This document shows positions 34,722-46,970 of a stretch of DNA of 64,000 nt, one piece after another. Location of the stretch: contig NC_056417.1 in the NCBI RefSeq assembly GCF_905147365.1, positions 7,896,501-7,960,500 of the forward strand, in the 5' to 3' direction. The stretch is from Aricia agestis. Lineage: Eukaryota > Arthropoda > Insecta > Lepidoptera > Lycaenidae. How positions within the stretch are numbered: position 1 is the first letter of the stretch; each line of letters starts with the position of its first letter. Both the position numbers and the translations under genes were made by a program. The notes below the pieces were generated by a model. The model searched no databases, had not been told where the DNA came from, and was given only the letters and a program-made list of their open reading frames with translations.

Positions 34722-36752
34722 CCTAGTAAACGAATGCCCAAAATGGGGGTCTGCTTGGAAAAGTCGAAAGCAGAAATTTTAACTTTGGTACTTTGTTTAG
34801 AGTAGTTAGGTGATAAACATACTAAAAGTCCTGACCCCTCCGAGGTGAGCCTGAGGGAGGGGGGGGGCAAAGAAGGTCCCGTTTTTTGGTTTTTTGCTTA
34901 CTCATCAAAAAAGGTGCTTCGTACGAAATTCTCTTCTACTACATAATAAAAGCTAATTAAATTCTCTATAACTTCGTCCTTTCCACTTTGTATCTATCTC
35001 CAATCATTGCCTCGCTATAAGCTTCCAAAATTGGCTGATTTTCAAAAGTGTGTTTTTTTGGGTTTCGTACCCAAAGGGTAAACACGGGACCCTATTACTG
35101 AGACTTTGATGTCTGTCCGTCTTCCTGACCGTCTGTCTATCCATCTGTATGTCCATCTGTTTGTCCGTCTGTCTGTCCGTCTGTCTGTCCTTCTGTCTGT
35201 CCTTCTGTATGTCCGTCTGTCTGTCTCCAGGCTGTAACTCAAGAACGGTAATAGCTAGAGAGTAGTAATTTTCAGAGATTATGTATTTCTGTTGCCGCTA
35301 TAGCAATAAATACTAAAAACAAAATAAATTAAATATTGTAGGGGGGCTCTCATACAACAAACTTGATTATATTCATACAAAAAACAATATAATGTTGAAT
35401 ATCGAACCTTGGCCTGATTTTTTCCTTTAACATCACTTTGGAGAAATTGTTTATAATTAGCAAAACTAGCGTATGGTGCAATAATAATGGGGTTTTTTTT
35501 TTTAGGAAAAATAAAACATCCTGTATTATTGCACCATTTGCTAGTATTGCTTATTATAAACAAATTCTCCAAGGTAACGATGTACGGTTAAATCCAGGAA
35601 AGGTTAGATTTTTTAGGTTTTATTGTTTTTCCATACATTTCTTAAAAATATGAAACAATATACTAAAATACAACACTTTCCTCAAGTTTTCCATATTATA
35701 CGATTACTTTCCAGAAGTTATTCCTAACCAGCAACACTATAAATTGATGCAATAATATAGGGTGTTTTATGTGATTTTTTTCTTACTTTCTACCCTCATT
35801 AACTTTTTTCTCCCATGGTTAAGAGATTTTTCGTCATACAATAAAATGTTTAACTTTTCAAGCCCTTTCATTTGGCGTATGTCTCAAAGTGCTACATTAG
35901 TTTGGACGATATGCCCCTCCTTCTTTAAAAAATAATTATTAATTATTTATTTTCTTTCAATTTTATTTTTAATTATTAAAGTATAAATATAACTAAGTAT
36001 TTTGTTAACATTCATCATCATCACATCAGCCTACCTTATGCCATGATAGATATCGAGCAAAAAATTGCAAAAAAAATCAATTTTGTTGTATGAGAGCCCC
36101 CTTAAAATATTTAATTTCTTTTGTTTTTCGTATTTATTGTTATAGCGGCAATAGAAATACATAATCTCTGAAAATTTCAATTCTCTAGCTATTATCGTTC
36201 TTGAGTCATAGCCGGAGACAGACAGACGGACAGACAGAAGGACAGACAGACGGACAGAGAGACGGACAATCAGACGGACAGAAAGATGGACAGACAGACG
36301 GTCAGGAAGACGGACAGACATTAAAGTCTCAGTATAGGGTCCCGTTTTTACCCTTTGGGTAAGAAACCCTAAAAAACACACTCGGCCAATTTTAGAGGCT
36401 CATAGCGAGGCAATGATTGGAGATAGATACAAAGTGTCTTTACACTTTGTATCTATCTCCAATCATTGCCAAAAAATGCTAATTAAATTCTATACAACTT
36501 TGTCCTTTGACAAAGTTGTATAGAATTTAATTAGCTTTTTTTATGTAGTACAAGAGAATTTCGTACGAAGCACCGTTTATGATGAGTAAGCAAAAAACCA
36601 AAAAACGGGACCTTCTTTGCCCCCCCTCCATCGGGCTCACCTCGGAGGGGTCAGGACTTTTTGTATGTTTATCTCCTAACTAGTCTAAACAAGGTACCAA
36701 AGTCAAAATGTCTGCTTTCGACTTTTCCAAGCAGAATCATTCGTTTACTAGG
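34722..36752. repeat. 2-kb inverted repeat with (GTCY)n-bearing arms
   Basis: Left arm ~34722-35375 (from CTAGTAAACGAATG) matches the inverse of ~36065-36752 (to CATTCGTTTACTAG). Both arms include the block with AAAAGTCCTGACCCCTCCGA, a (GTCT)n tract with CCCTTTGGGTA, and the GGGGGCTCTCATACAACAAA block. The centre holds a further inverted repeat at ~35437-35577. All reading frames here (60-116 aa) are repeat by-products. Confidence 0.85.
36409..36535. repeat. Two adjacent hairpins in the right arm of the 2-kb inverted repeat
   Basis: 36409-36437 pairs perfectly with 36442-36470 (29 bp, 4-base loop). 36478-36504 pairs perfectly with 36509-36535 (27 bp, loop CTTT). The left arm at ~34945-35020 has each segment only once. 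Confidence 0.95.
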
Positions 36753-38523
36753 GTATCTCCGCTTAAGCCAGAATTTCGAGTACGATAAAACCTGCCGTAG
36801 TTCTAGAGTAGTGTTTCGCAAACTTTTTGTATTCAAGGTACATCTAGAAAAAGGAAAATTTTTGGAGGTTCCCTACACCGCAAATTAATCAGCGTGTACA
36901 GGGGTGCTCCCATCCTGACGTCCCAACTCCTATCCCTTCGTCAATCGTCTTAAAATGTTCCCATTTTGGTTCTTATAAACACGAATGGGACACGACGACA
37001 TTTTTTGAGGCACACCATCTACTGTCCACGGTACACCAGTGTGCCGCGGGCCACGGCATACCTTTTGCGGAACATGGTTCTCGGTAATGGTTCTAGACTC
37101 TAGAGAATGCACCTAAAACTATTCAAATATAACCCTGCTCGGAATCACTTCAAAATTAATAGAGCACTCAACGCAAACGGATAATAAATCCAGTTTAAAT
37201 TGCCCACGTGATTATCATCTCATTTAATACAATCAATGCCTTCTGTTTAGCAAGAGATGCTATCTCAGTTATCCGGTGATTCTATGTATTGTGCAATATG
37301 CACTTTCATATTGTTTTAGAGTTCAATGCTTGAAGGTCAATGTTAGATTTTTAAATTTTGATGTTTTTTTTCTTGGAAGAAGTACCTAGTGGCTAAGACT
37401 AAAAGAAGGCCAAAAATATAAGAGAACTTTATTCCGCGCGTATCTACTTGCGTAAATAAGGGATTCAGCGGAGACATAATATTCTCCAGCAAAAAAGGAA
37501 CTGTGCCAATTTACATAAAATCGTTCAGTAGTTCAAGTACCTAGTTCATGAGATGACCGCGTCCAAACAAACAACTAAAATAGGTAGGTAATCTTCAGGT
37601 TTATAAAATTATTAGGATAGACTATAGACTATAAAGTATAGAATATCATTATTGTGTGTTCCGTTACAAAAAATAAACAAAATTGTAATTTTTCTTCAAT
37701 TTTTTAATCACGAAATTATTTGCCGTTTACAAAGTGAAAATATTTTATGATCATAAAAACACCAAATCTGCTTACAATATTATTTATTAGTTGGCAATAA
37801 AGTTTACGGTATTTAATTGGTCTCCTTGTCACTTTTTATCGCAAAAAATGCGTAAATCAACTTTTTTATTGGTAGATTTTGAATTTGGAACTTTACCGTT
37901 GGATAGAACAAAGGTCCCGCCGATTTTTTTTAATTCGGACATTGAGTTTAATCGATTAATTAAATATGATTAGTAAACTAATATCCATACTAATATTATA
38001 AATGCGAAAGTGTGTCTGTCTGTTCTCTTCACGTCCAAATCGCTGAACCAATTTTGCTGTTGGGCGCCCAAAGTATTTCTATAGAAATACTTTGAGTGTC
38101 GGGAAAGGACATAGGGTACTTTTATCCCGGATACTTACTAGAAATGATTTACATAACACAAATTACGCGAAATAAGGTACTACTCACAAATCTGTTAGCT
38201 AACTACTACATTTTTTTCCTAACATCTTGAATCGTAATTTAAACCTTTGATGTAGTAAAGTTGTATAAGCTCTACAATACCATTTAATACCTGAGATGAG
38301 TCAAAAAAACTCTAATGATTTCCTAGCAGAATATAGATCAGATTTTAATTGTGTTTTATGGCCTATTTGATGTGGCAAAAAATGGTCATTGTACTTGCTA
38401 CACCGCTCGGAACTGAGCATTCTTATATTAATATGATGAGTCTGTAACTACCGTCGACTACATAAAAACCATGTATGGTTTTTAACTACGGTTTTGTTTC
38501 ATTCCCGCAACTTCGCCTTAAGC
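36753..38523. other. No gene supported
   Basis: A (GTCT)n-type element lies at ~37985-38140 (AATATTATAAATGCGAAAGT, then GGAAAGGACATAGGG). The remainder is AT-rich with only chance frames. Confidence 0.4.
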
Positions 38524-38542
38524 GGGGGGGGGGGGGGGGGGG
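38524..38542 (+). repeat. Run of 19 G
   Basis: An uninterrupted G homopolymer in otherwise AT-rich DNA. It can form G-quadruplex structures and is also a common place for length errors in sequencing. Confidence 0.9.
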
Positions 38543-38695
38543 AGCATTATGGTTTAAGTGAGGGCGTATAGCATTTCCCTAGGTATGTGAAAAAGGGTCC
38601 TTTTTGTCCCGTCGCGTGACGCATCGGCCGCGGCAGGATTCTATTACCTAGGCTGGAGCGTCGACGCGCTAACCAACTGAGCATCAATTGGCCCT

Positions 38696-38883
38696 GTAGC
38701 TCTACCGTGAGTTTAAATAGTATTTTTCGATACTCGATACCGACTACCGTAAATTTTTAGTATGGCAAATTTTACAACGCCTCTAGCGGTTACTTGCGGA
38801 ACTAAAATCGCCATACTAAATATTTACGTAGTCGGTATCGAGTATCGATAAATATTATAGCTTTAAACTCATGGTAGAGCTAC
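38696..38883. mobile_element. MITE with ~70-bp inverted ends
   Basis: The ends GTAGCTCTACCGTGAGTTTA and inverse (...TAAACTCATGGTAGAGCTAC) continue through ATACTCGATACCGACTAC and the TTAGTATGGC block with few mismatches. Confidence 0.85.
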
Positions 38884-39201
38884 TGGCCTTCACATTATTC
38901 TAATCCGGTGATCCAACCCAACGCTGGATTATTACTGGAATACTTTTAACGAGCACTAGAATACACTGGAATACAATTTTGCAAAAAAAGCGCTGGGTTA
39001 TCGAAACATTCCTAAAGACAGTTATATTTTATGTAGGTCTTAATATATCATTCAGTGGGTTCGTTGACCTGAGTACGTCTTTATTACAATGGGATTACAT
39101 ACATCAAAGGCCATATCGATAAAAAATCATAAATACTCATAATGATTGACGCTAAGGCCCGCCGCAGACTATGTAGAGCATTATTTTTAACAAAAAATTA
39201 A

Positions 39202-40688
39202 AACCGACTTCCAAGGTAAAAACAATAATTACATCCTTATAATATGAACTAAAAAGTATTAAATAATTTTTCCTATCTAATAGTCCCTTTTTCCGAATTC
39301 GGCTAAACCTCAACTATTTCTGTACTCAATCTTCATCATTTTGAAGTCGGTACCAGATAGCTGAATCTTTAGTTCTCTGACAGAATATTTGAAACTTTTG
39401 GAATTGGCACCGACTTCAAAATTATGAAGATTGAGTACAGAAATAGTTGAGGTTTAGCCGAATTAAGTATTTTCGCCATACTAACAAGGGTCACATTTCG
39501 GCCTGTCATTCGACAGGGGTTGATTTTTGAGAAAAGTTTATCTGAGCTTTTTTGATTCCCTTGGCGCCCCCTATTGATTGGTATAATAAAAAGGGGTGGT
39601 CATAGGGGGTTGTATTTTTGTCGTCAAAATTTTCCAAGTATTTTCGACTAACGAGGTATCGCCTGTATCTGGCCGGGAGTTGATTTTTGAGAAAAGTTTA
39701 TTTGAGCTTTCTTACTCCCCTTGGCGCCCCCTATCGATTGGTATTTTCAAAAGGGGTGGTTATAAGAGGTTGAATTTTTTCGTCCAAATTTTTTCAAGTA
39801 TTTTCTCCGTGCTAACGAGGGTCACATTTCGGCCTGTCTTTCGACAGGGGTTGATTTTTGAGAAAAGTTTATCTGAGCTTTTTTGCTCCCCTTGGCGCCC
39901 CCTATCGATTAGTATATTCAAAAAGGGTGGTTATAAGAGCTTAAAATTTTGACGAAAATTTTTTCTAAGTATTTTTTCCATAGTGCCCCGTTTCCTTCAG
40001 TCCAACCTAAATATGTGCCTAACGCTCTGGAGTAAAGGTTGAATTTGTTACTTATGTTCAATTTTGTGGTACTTGAAATATTATGTATTTTGAAACAACA
40101 TTATGAAACAACATAAAGTATATTTTTTTATATTAAAATCGCTTTGAAATATAACAAATAAATAAGGACATAACGTGATGACAGATGATATTTAATGGTG
40201 TTGTGTGTACTTATATTGTATCCATATACAACCATGTGAGTTGTGACATTGGTGACCCTGACATGGTAGTGATGATGATGATGAATGTAATTTTGCATAG
40301 TAGCATATGCTTTCAGTTCTTAAAACAACGCCTAAACCCCCAAACTTGTATCTATAAGGAATCCGGAGTTCTCTTAGTATCTTCGGAACCATAGTATACC
40401 TTGGTGCAAAATCTTGCGTTTTGGTAGCATATGCTTAGGATGCTTCTCATAAAATCAAAATCACCATATGTTTTCATATAAATTTTGAGGAGTTCCCTCG
40501 ATTACTCATGGATCCCATCATCAGATCACCATTTTTGTGAAAATGGGACCAAATTGGAGTACAACCTAATATAACAAAACAAAAATTTTGAAAATCGGTT
40601 CACAAACGGCGGAGTAGTGGTCGAACATACAAAAAAAAAATATATCCACAGCCGAATATATAACCTCCTCGTTTTTTGGAAGTCGGTT
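39202..40688. mobile_element. Composite element bounded by AACCGACTTCCAA inverted ends
   Basis: AACCGACTTCCAA at 39202-39214 and TTGGAAGTCGGTT at 40676-40688. Inside are a ~59-bp inverted repeat (39296-39354 with 39406-39464) and the tandem array at 39465-39977. A partial relative starts at ~43158. No transposase is seen. Confidence 0.55.
39465..39977 (+). repeat. Three tandem copies of a ~171-bp unit
   Basis: Units start AAGTATTTT at 39465, 39636 and 39796 (the middle one shortened to 160). Each has TTGATTTTTGAGAAAAGTTT and CCTTGGCGCCCCCTAT. The 118-aa frame across it (39596-39952) repeats a LIFEKSL...SPWRPLSI peptide and is a repeat by-product. Confidence 0.9.
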
Positions 40689-42032
40689 AAAAAGATTTCT
40701 CGCGTAATGATGACAGTCCATTTAGAATTTAGATGGTCACTTGATTATTATTTTTTTCCTAAAAAGTTGTGTCTAAAGTTTTTATTTAATCCATATAAGT
40801 ATGTGACAATTAATTATTAGTTTATAATAGTGATCAGGGCGAGTTATTAGTTTATGAATATGTGTGCCTGTCCTTATTTTAAATAGTATTGTTGCCTGTT
40901 ATAGGTAATTATAAGTTTTTGTAAGAGTGCAACCTAAATATGATGTGCCGAATATGATAGAGTTACAAAAGTTTGACGACTCTTACAAGATACTCGTAAT
41001 GTAGACATACAATAGGCATGCTGCGCGGCATATAATATTATTAAATGTATCATTATTTTAAATGACTAACTTATATTATATTATGACTCTGATACTTACC
41101 TTAGATCGTTATCTAAAAAAACAGCAAATCAAAAGTAATATTTTCATCATTATGAAAATATTACTTACTTTTGATTTGCTGGTTATTTTTTATAAAAAAA
41201 GCTCCAGGTGATAACACTATACTGATTTTGATAAACACAAAGCTTACCACAATGAAAGACATATTAAGCTACTTATGTGTATACTAAGGACCGTAAGTAA
41301 ATGTACGGTTCTGCAGATTACATACGCACAAGAAGTCGACGGCAGCGCAGCATCCAATATAAAAAATATATAAAAAATATAATTACGATTTTACTCGTAA
41401 AGTACAGTCGGAAGAAAAAATAATAAACGGTTAACAAATAAAAAAAATATCTACCAAGAAGAATTTTCCAAAATTTTCTCAAACTCATAAAATTTAAATA
41501 AATAAAATAATAAATTATTTAAAAATTAGCATCAGTCTGTAATTAGCTAAGGATTTATCCATTGTTAATTCCAAGATGACATAGTTTAGGTTAACTAAAA
41601 TAAATTAAATTAATAGAGCTATTAAAATTTAGAGCAGCCACGTAAAACGGAACGTCTGCGTTTAGAATACAATTGCTTTGTGAAAATAGCGGGTACTTGG
41701 CAATGACTCGTTTGGCAACCAAGCCAAATGTGTCAAATGCCAAATTTGCATTACTATTGTTACCGTTTTATTGATGTTAAATGTATTAATCTGTATCAAT
41801 GACCGCACGGGCCCAACGCAGCTTCGATTAGGCTTAATCCTACAATAATAAAGCTAGGTTAAGGTTTCGATGCAGTTTTGTGTAACTAACGTCAAACCCG
41901 TCAATGTCAAACGTTAAACAATGACATACTTAAAATATTGTATCTTTTTTGTGCAGGTGGGGTGGTTTTTCAAACACTTACTTTAAGTCTTTAAAAAAGT
42001 AGGTACTTTGTACAACTCGGTCTGTACTTTTA
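40689..42032. other. No gene; one hairpin at 41121-41182
   Basis: CAGCAAATCAAAAGTAATAT near 41122 pairs with the inverse ending at 41181, with a short bulge. Otherwise AT-rich. Confidence 0.45.
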
Positions 42033-42080
42033 TTGGATTTGAGCACTTTAAGGCTGAAGCCTTAAAGTGCTCAAATCCAA
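42033..42080. repeat. 48-bp near-loopless palindrome
   Basis: 42033-42055 (TTGGATTTGAGCACTTTAAG...) pairs perfectly with 42058-42080 across a GA spacer. Confidence 0.95.
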
Positions 42081-43745
42081 TGCACCATAATAATTATGAT
42101 TTTGTCTAGCAACTTGCTGTCAAAATAACGCTGGCGCTAATCAATTTCTCCTTTAACTAACAGAAACCAAATTATTTACGGGTAAGGTAAATAATATTTT
42201 ATTTCAAGTGCTTTACTGGCTAACTTTGCTGACTCTACAAAAACTACATTCCGTGGGACAAAAATATCTTATTTATAAAGTCGTAACTCAAGTTATTCAA
42301 TACGGGAGCCCATTTACATCTGTCAGAGATACTGGCTGGTTAATAGAATACGCAGGTGGTAGAGAAAAAGAAATATTATCCGCTTACAAATCCGCCTATA
42401 GGCGGCCAGCATTTTTTTTATTTTTTTTTAATTTTATATTTTATAAAATAAAAAATAAAAAATGGCGCAACTGGCCGAAGAGAATTACATGAAATATAAT
42501 TTGTAAAATTTTAAAGAAAAGAAAAAACATGCGCTGTGAAAAAGCTCGCTTCATGGCAAAGATCAAAAGCTGTGACTCTACATTTTTTCTACGTTTGATT
42601 TTATTTCTTAAAAAATACTTATGTTTTATAGTTACTTAAAAAATTGTAAGTAGGTACAGCGACTTAATTTTATTTTTTTTAAATCAAAATTTTAGCCATA
42701 TCTTAACTTTTTGGTGGTCTATGGAGACAAGCAATACACATTACACATCTTTGTATTTAGTTTTTTTTTTCTTTTAGTCTGTGGGTAATAGTTTCATGTA
42801 TTATGATAATTTTACTACCCCAATAATTGACTCTACCAAAAGTCTAAGTGTTTGCGATCGCGATAGTACATATTAAGTGGCTATGAGTAGGTTATAGGTA
42901 CAAGTTACATATTTTGGTTTGTTCTGTATTTTACAGCTAGCGATTCCGGTGCAGCGGAAACCTTTATTTATAGATAGTAGTTTTCTACACTAGCCTACAT
43001 CTGTTATAGACAGTTTCACTTTTTTTTTTTGGCAAGTTTATCCGTTCAGATTTCACTCGCACTATTGATTGATCGTTTACCTAATCAGCAACGCTGTATT
43101 TTAATAACTAGATAAAATTCTATAAAAAGAACCGGGCATACCGAGGTGCTAAATTTAACCGACTTCCAAAAAGAAGGAGGTTCTATGTTTGGCCGTAAAT
43201 ATTTTTTACGAATAGCGTACTTTTGATCGCGATGATACCTTTGTGGCAAACTTTGTAAGCCTTGACTCTACCACTGCGTTTATCTCACGCAATCGTGTAC
43301 GCGTCTGTACCTTTAATACTATGTAGTAGCGACTATTGTTTGTACCTGTACCGTTTCATCCATTGAAGTTCAACTAACTATAACTGGGACTGGTTTGCGT
43401 CTTGATTATGCCTGCAGGTAATATCTTTCTGCAGACTATAAATAATTACACAATAAAAAGTGTGAAGTTAGTTATGCACCTGTTGCCGACTTCATAAACT
43501 ATTTTCATTAAGTAAGCTGACATAATGGAAGCAATTTTAATCCAGATATTGACTATACATATTAATTAAACGCAATAAATATTCAGTAGCCTACAAATTG
43601 GATGTATAAACATAACAAGATGTATGAGGTTTATTAATACGGACGGACAGACAGACAGACATGACGAATCTATAAGGGTTCCGTTTTTTGTCATTTGGTT
43701 ACGGAATTCTAAAAAGGGGAAAAAATGGTATACTTACATTATATA
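42081..43745. other. No gene supported
   Basis: The 94-codon frame at 42208-42492 has a compositionally normal middle part (around FTSVRDTGWLIEY) but runs into a low-complexity tail and has no splice or homology support. From ~43158 there is a relative of the AACCGACTTCCAA repeat with a GACAGACAGACAG tract at ~43647. Confidence 0.35.
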
Positions 43746-44052
43746 CTATCAGAGAAGTTGATTCCTATGCAAATCGGGGACCTAAGTAGTTTGGTTGCGT
43801 TACGTCAAACCCAGCCGACAGATCACAATTAACATTGAATTGACATATTCGACCAAATAACGTTGGTCTCTCAATTGCATAGGAATCAACTTCCTCGATG
43901 GTACAATCAAGGATGTTTATTCATAGGCAGATGACGGACCTACGTAATTCGGTCGCGTTATGTCAAACCTACTAGACTTTTATTGAATTGTCATAACCAG
44001 ACCAAATGACTTAGATCTGTCATCTGACTACGAATCAATTTCTTTGATGGTA
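43746..44052. mobile_element. Two tandem MITE copies of one family
   Basis: Copy 1 (~43746-43905) has the ends AGAGAAGTTGATTCCTATGC and inverse (GCATAGGAATCAACTTCC). Copy 2 (~43906-44052) follows directly with diverged versions of the same body (GGACCTACGTAATTCGGTCG, GTTATGTCAAACC). Confidence 0.65.
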
Positions 44053-46860
44053 CAACTTATGAACTTCGGAAATAGGAAGTCTTTAAAAGTTTTTTTTTAA
44101 GTTTTTTTTATAAATTACAGTTTTGTGGTCACTGAAGTCAACGAACAAATGATGTCGTAGAAATAAAAAACGAACCGCAAATATAAAATCTTCTTTTAAT
44201 AGCTATAATGATCATGGCTATGATTATGTCGTAGAGTTATTATTATTATTTTGATTTAAGGTAAGGTTTAGATCGCTTGTTTTCTTAGATGAGAGGCCGG
44301 CCCGGCCAACAAAACAAGAAATGGAACAGCAAGAAAGGGAAACGCCCGTAAGCGGCGAAATGGTTTTTGTCGTGTAATTTAAAAACCATAAAATATATAT
44401 TTCAATTTTCATATAAGCTATGGGCAAATTATAGTGTACCTATGCTTGAACTAATCTATGTACAAATTTTGGAAGCTTAAATCACTCTCCTCTGTTGGCA
44501 AAATTAGAATCCCTGTTTTTATACAGGTCTTTTTGATTAATTATTCTGTGTTATAAAAGTTGACCAATCGTGTTATGCTATGGGTAGGTAATTCTAAGAT
44601 AAAGACATGATGAATACTGACAATGAACTTTAATTTCTTAGCTTAGTAATTGTTGAGAAAAATCGATATCGCTGCAGCCAAATTATCAAGGCGTCACCTT
44701 AATAATTTCATATTGCTGTCTGTTGCTGTCAAGCAAACTTATTCAAATGCTTACTAAATTTTCAAAGTTTTCCTAAATACTAAGGACAAGGGTTTGGTAG
44801 AAAACTACATTGAACGAAACACCTTTTCAAAAAAATATGATATTTAAAGTAAGTAAGTATTTATTTAAAAGAAATAAAAAAAGAAATCCGAATTAAGAGA
44901 ATATAAAAATCTAGGTTATAAAATAAGTTTTTGTAGGGCACTAACCATAGGCTTTTAAGATAGCATAAGTAAATAAACAAGTAAGATTATACTTAGTTAA
45001 AAGCGTTCTTAAAAGCGAAAAGCCCCTCCAGTCATCTCTATTTTTAAAATAAAATTCTCTGGAAGAACTCTTGCGACTTAAATGACTTGGCTTTCTGTGA
45101 TTACTAATTTCCGATATTATGTCGACTTGTTCATATTAATAGTTTTTGACGAAGATCAACTGCAAATTTTTCCAAAAAAATATATCAAAAGTTTAATTAA
45201 CTTACTAAATCAATTAGTGTTCAAAGAATTTTTTGAAGCATGGGATCCAAAAAATAGTGTGTTAAATTCATACAGTATCATCGCAATTGCATGATGTGTG
45301 TACTGTGTAGATTTAGGTAAGGTTTGCACCCTTTATAGTGTTCGATACAATTTCGAACGCACTTTTGAATTTAGAGCTTGCGAACGCCCCTGACTTTTTT
45401 AAGCAACAACGTCTTGTTACGAAATTATCTCCTATTTAAACTTCGATCACTAATATTTAAAACTCTTACTGCCGCACTCAGAGTGGGACATTAAAAACTT
45501 AAATGTAATTAATTTAAAATTTTGACATTATGTCTACTATGTCAAACTCTTCATTAAATTGAAGCTTAATTATAATTAAATGTTTCTGAGTAGGGCGGTA
45601 AATCATAGTTATCTACACCAAATATTTTATTAATTTCATTTCTCTCATCACTTTCGGACCTCAGTCCTTTTTAAAGCGAGATGTGTTCTTGACAAGTTTA
45701 CAAAAAAAAAACATTTTGATGTGCCTACTCTGTGAAATTTTCCGCCATCTTTTTCTGATAAGTAGATAAAGTAGCCTTCAGTCCAGTAACGAGGCACTAT
45801 AAATAGCTGGCGAGTTTTTGTCGACAGGCTCTATGTTATAACAAGTCTGGATATCGTCCCATCGACATGGACGCTGTTAAGGTGGGAACATGCTTGGAAC
45901 AGGAATACATGGTATTGTGCTGAAATGGTCTTATAATGAGGCCTCTACACGTCGGCCCAAGACGGAGGGATACGTGTAGAGTGTAGACTGTAGAGGTTGT
46001 CTATGATTGTTCATAATCGATGACATTTGTACATGTAAACAACTTTGCAATAACGATGGTAATCTTGGCCCAATCAAATCAAATCATTATGGTCTAACGT
46101 GAAGATGGTTTTTAAGAGCTAGTTTTACAATTCATTTTTATACAGTTTACTATTGATCTTATTAAGTGGTACAAAGTAAGGTAAGAAACATTCCCGATTA
46201 TGTCAGCTTTATAAAAACTAGATCAAAATCGGTTCATCCGGTTTGGGAGCTACATACCAGCGTGTAATTATGCCAGTAGGTATAATATCAAAATTAAAAC
46301 TTATATTTAAGTAAGTACTCAGTTTTATTTAGGACTTAGGAGGGAAAAATCAAAATAATTGTAATATGAAAAAATATCGCACGAAAAATCCTTCAATAAT
46401 CTTTGATGAAAAATCATTGATAAACAGCTGTATAATATTATTTTTAAGTAAGTAATTAATTTATAATTTCATCTTAAACATTTGTTTATTAGTATTCTAA
46501 TTATGTCATTAGAAATAATTCATTATCCTATAGGTACAAATACAAAAATCTGTTCCAATTTTTGCGATACTTGTAGGGCGAAACGGCCCTACTTAGAACT
46601 TTGTCATACCAACAAACTAAAAAGACATCGTTTTAAGTAAGTATAACGTCTTTGCATACTAAAGTTTAGCTACTTAATTAACTTACAATAAATACTTATT
46701 ATTAAACAAAATATTTCTTGGGAATTATGCACATATTTTTGGTCACAATAAAAACACCTTTAAACACTACATTCACGACCTTCAGGATTTCCTAAACTTA
46801 TCCCTAACCGTTTACTTTCAGATTTAAAAAATAATATAAAATTTAAAAAAAGAACTCACC
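44053..46860. other. No gene supported
   Basis: AT-rich. The 70-codon frame at 45082-45294 has no support beyond being open. Confidence 0.4.
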
Positions 46861-46970
46861 TAGATTACAACACTCACACACACACACTACGTCTGTAACT
46901 CATGGGGTAGCGTCCTTGCGAAGCGACCAAGTATGTATGGTCGGTCGCGAATCATCCTCCGCCTCTTATA
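46861..46970 (-). promoter_or_regulatory. Candidate minus-strand TATA promoter and non-coding first exon
   Basis: On the minus strand TATAAGAGGCGG (46970 downward) lies about 110 bases before a clean donor TAG|GTGAGTTC at 46861/46860. The segment between is less AT-rich than its surroundings and shows no repeat copies in the window. A transcript would start near 46940 and splice to an acceptor at a lower coordinate. The only minus-strand gene seen downstream is the chitin-binding mucin, whose leader has an unpaired acceptor at 22345. The link is inference. Confidence 0.4.

Noticed and set aside
39596..39952. 118-aa ORF
   Set aside because: Translation of a tandem repeat inside a TIR-bounded element.
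42208..42492. 94-aa plus-strand ORF with a protein-like middle section
   Set aside because: Low-complexity tail, no splice or homology support; I could not place it in any family.
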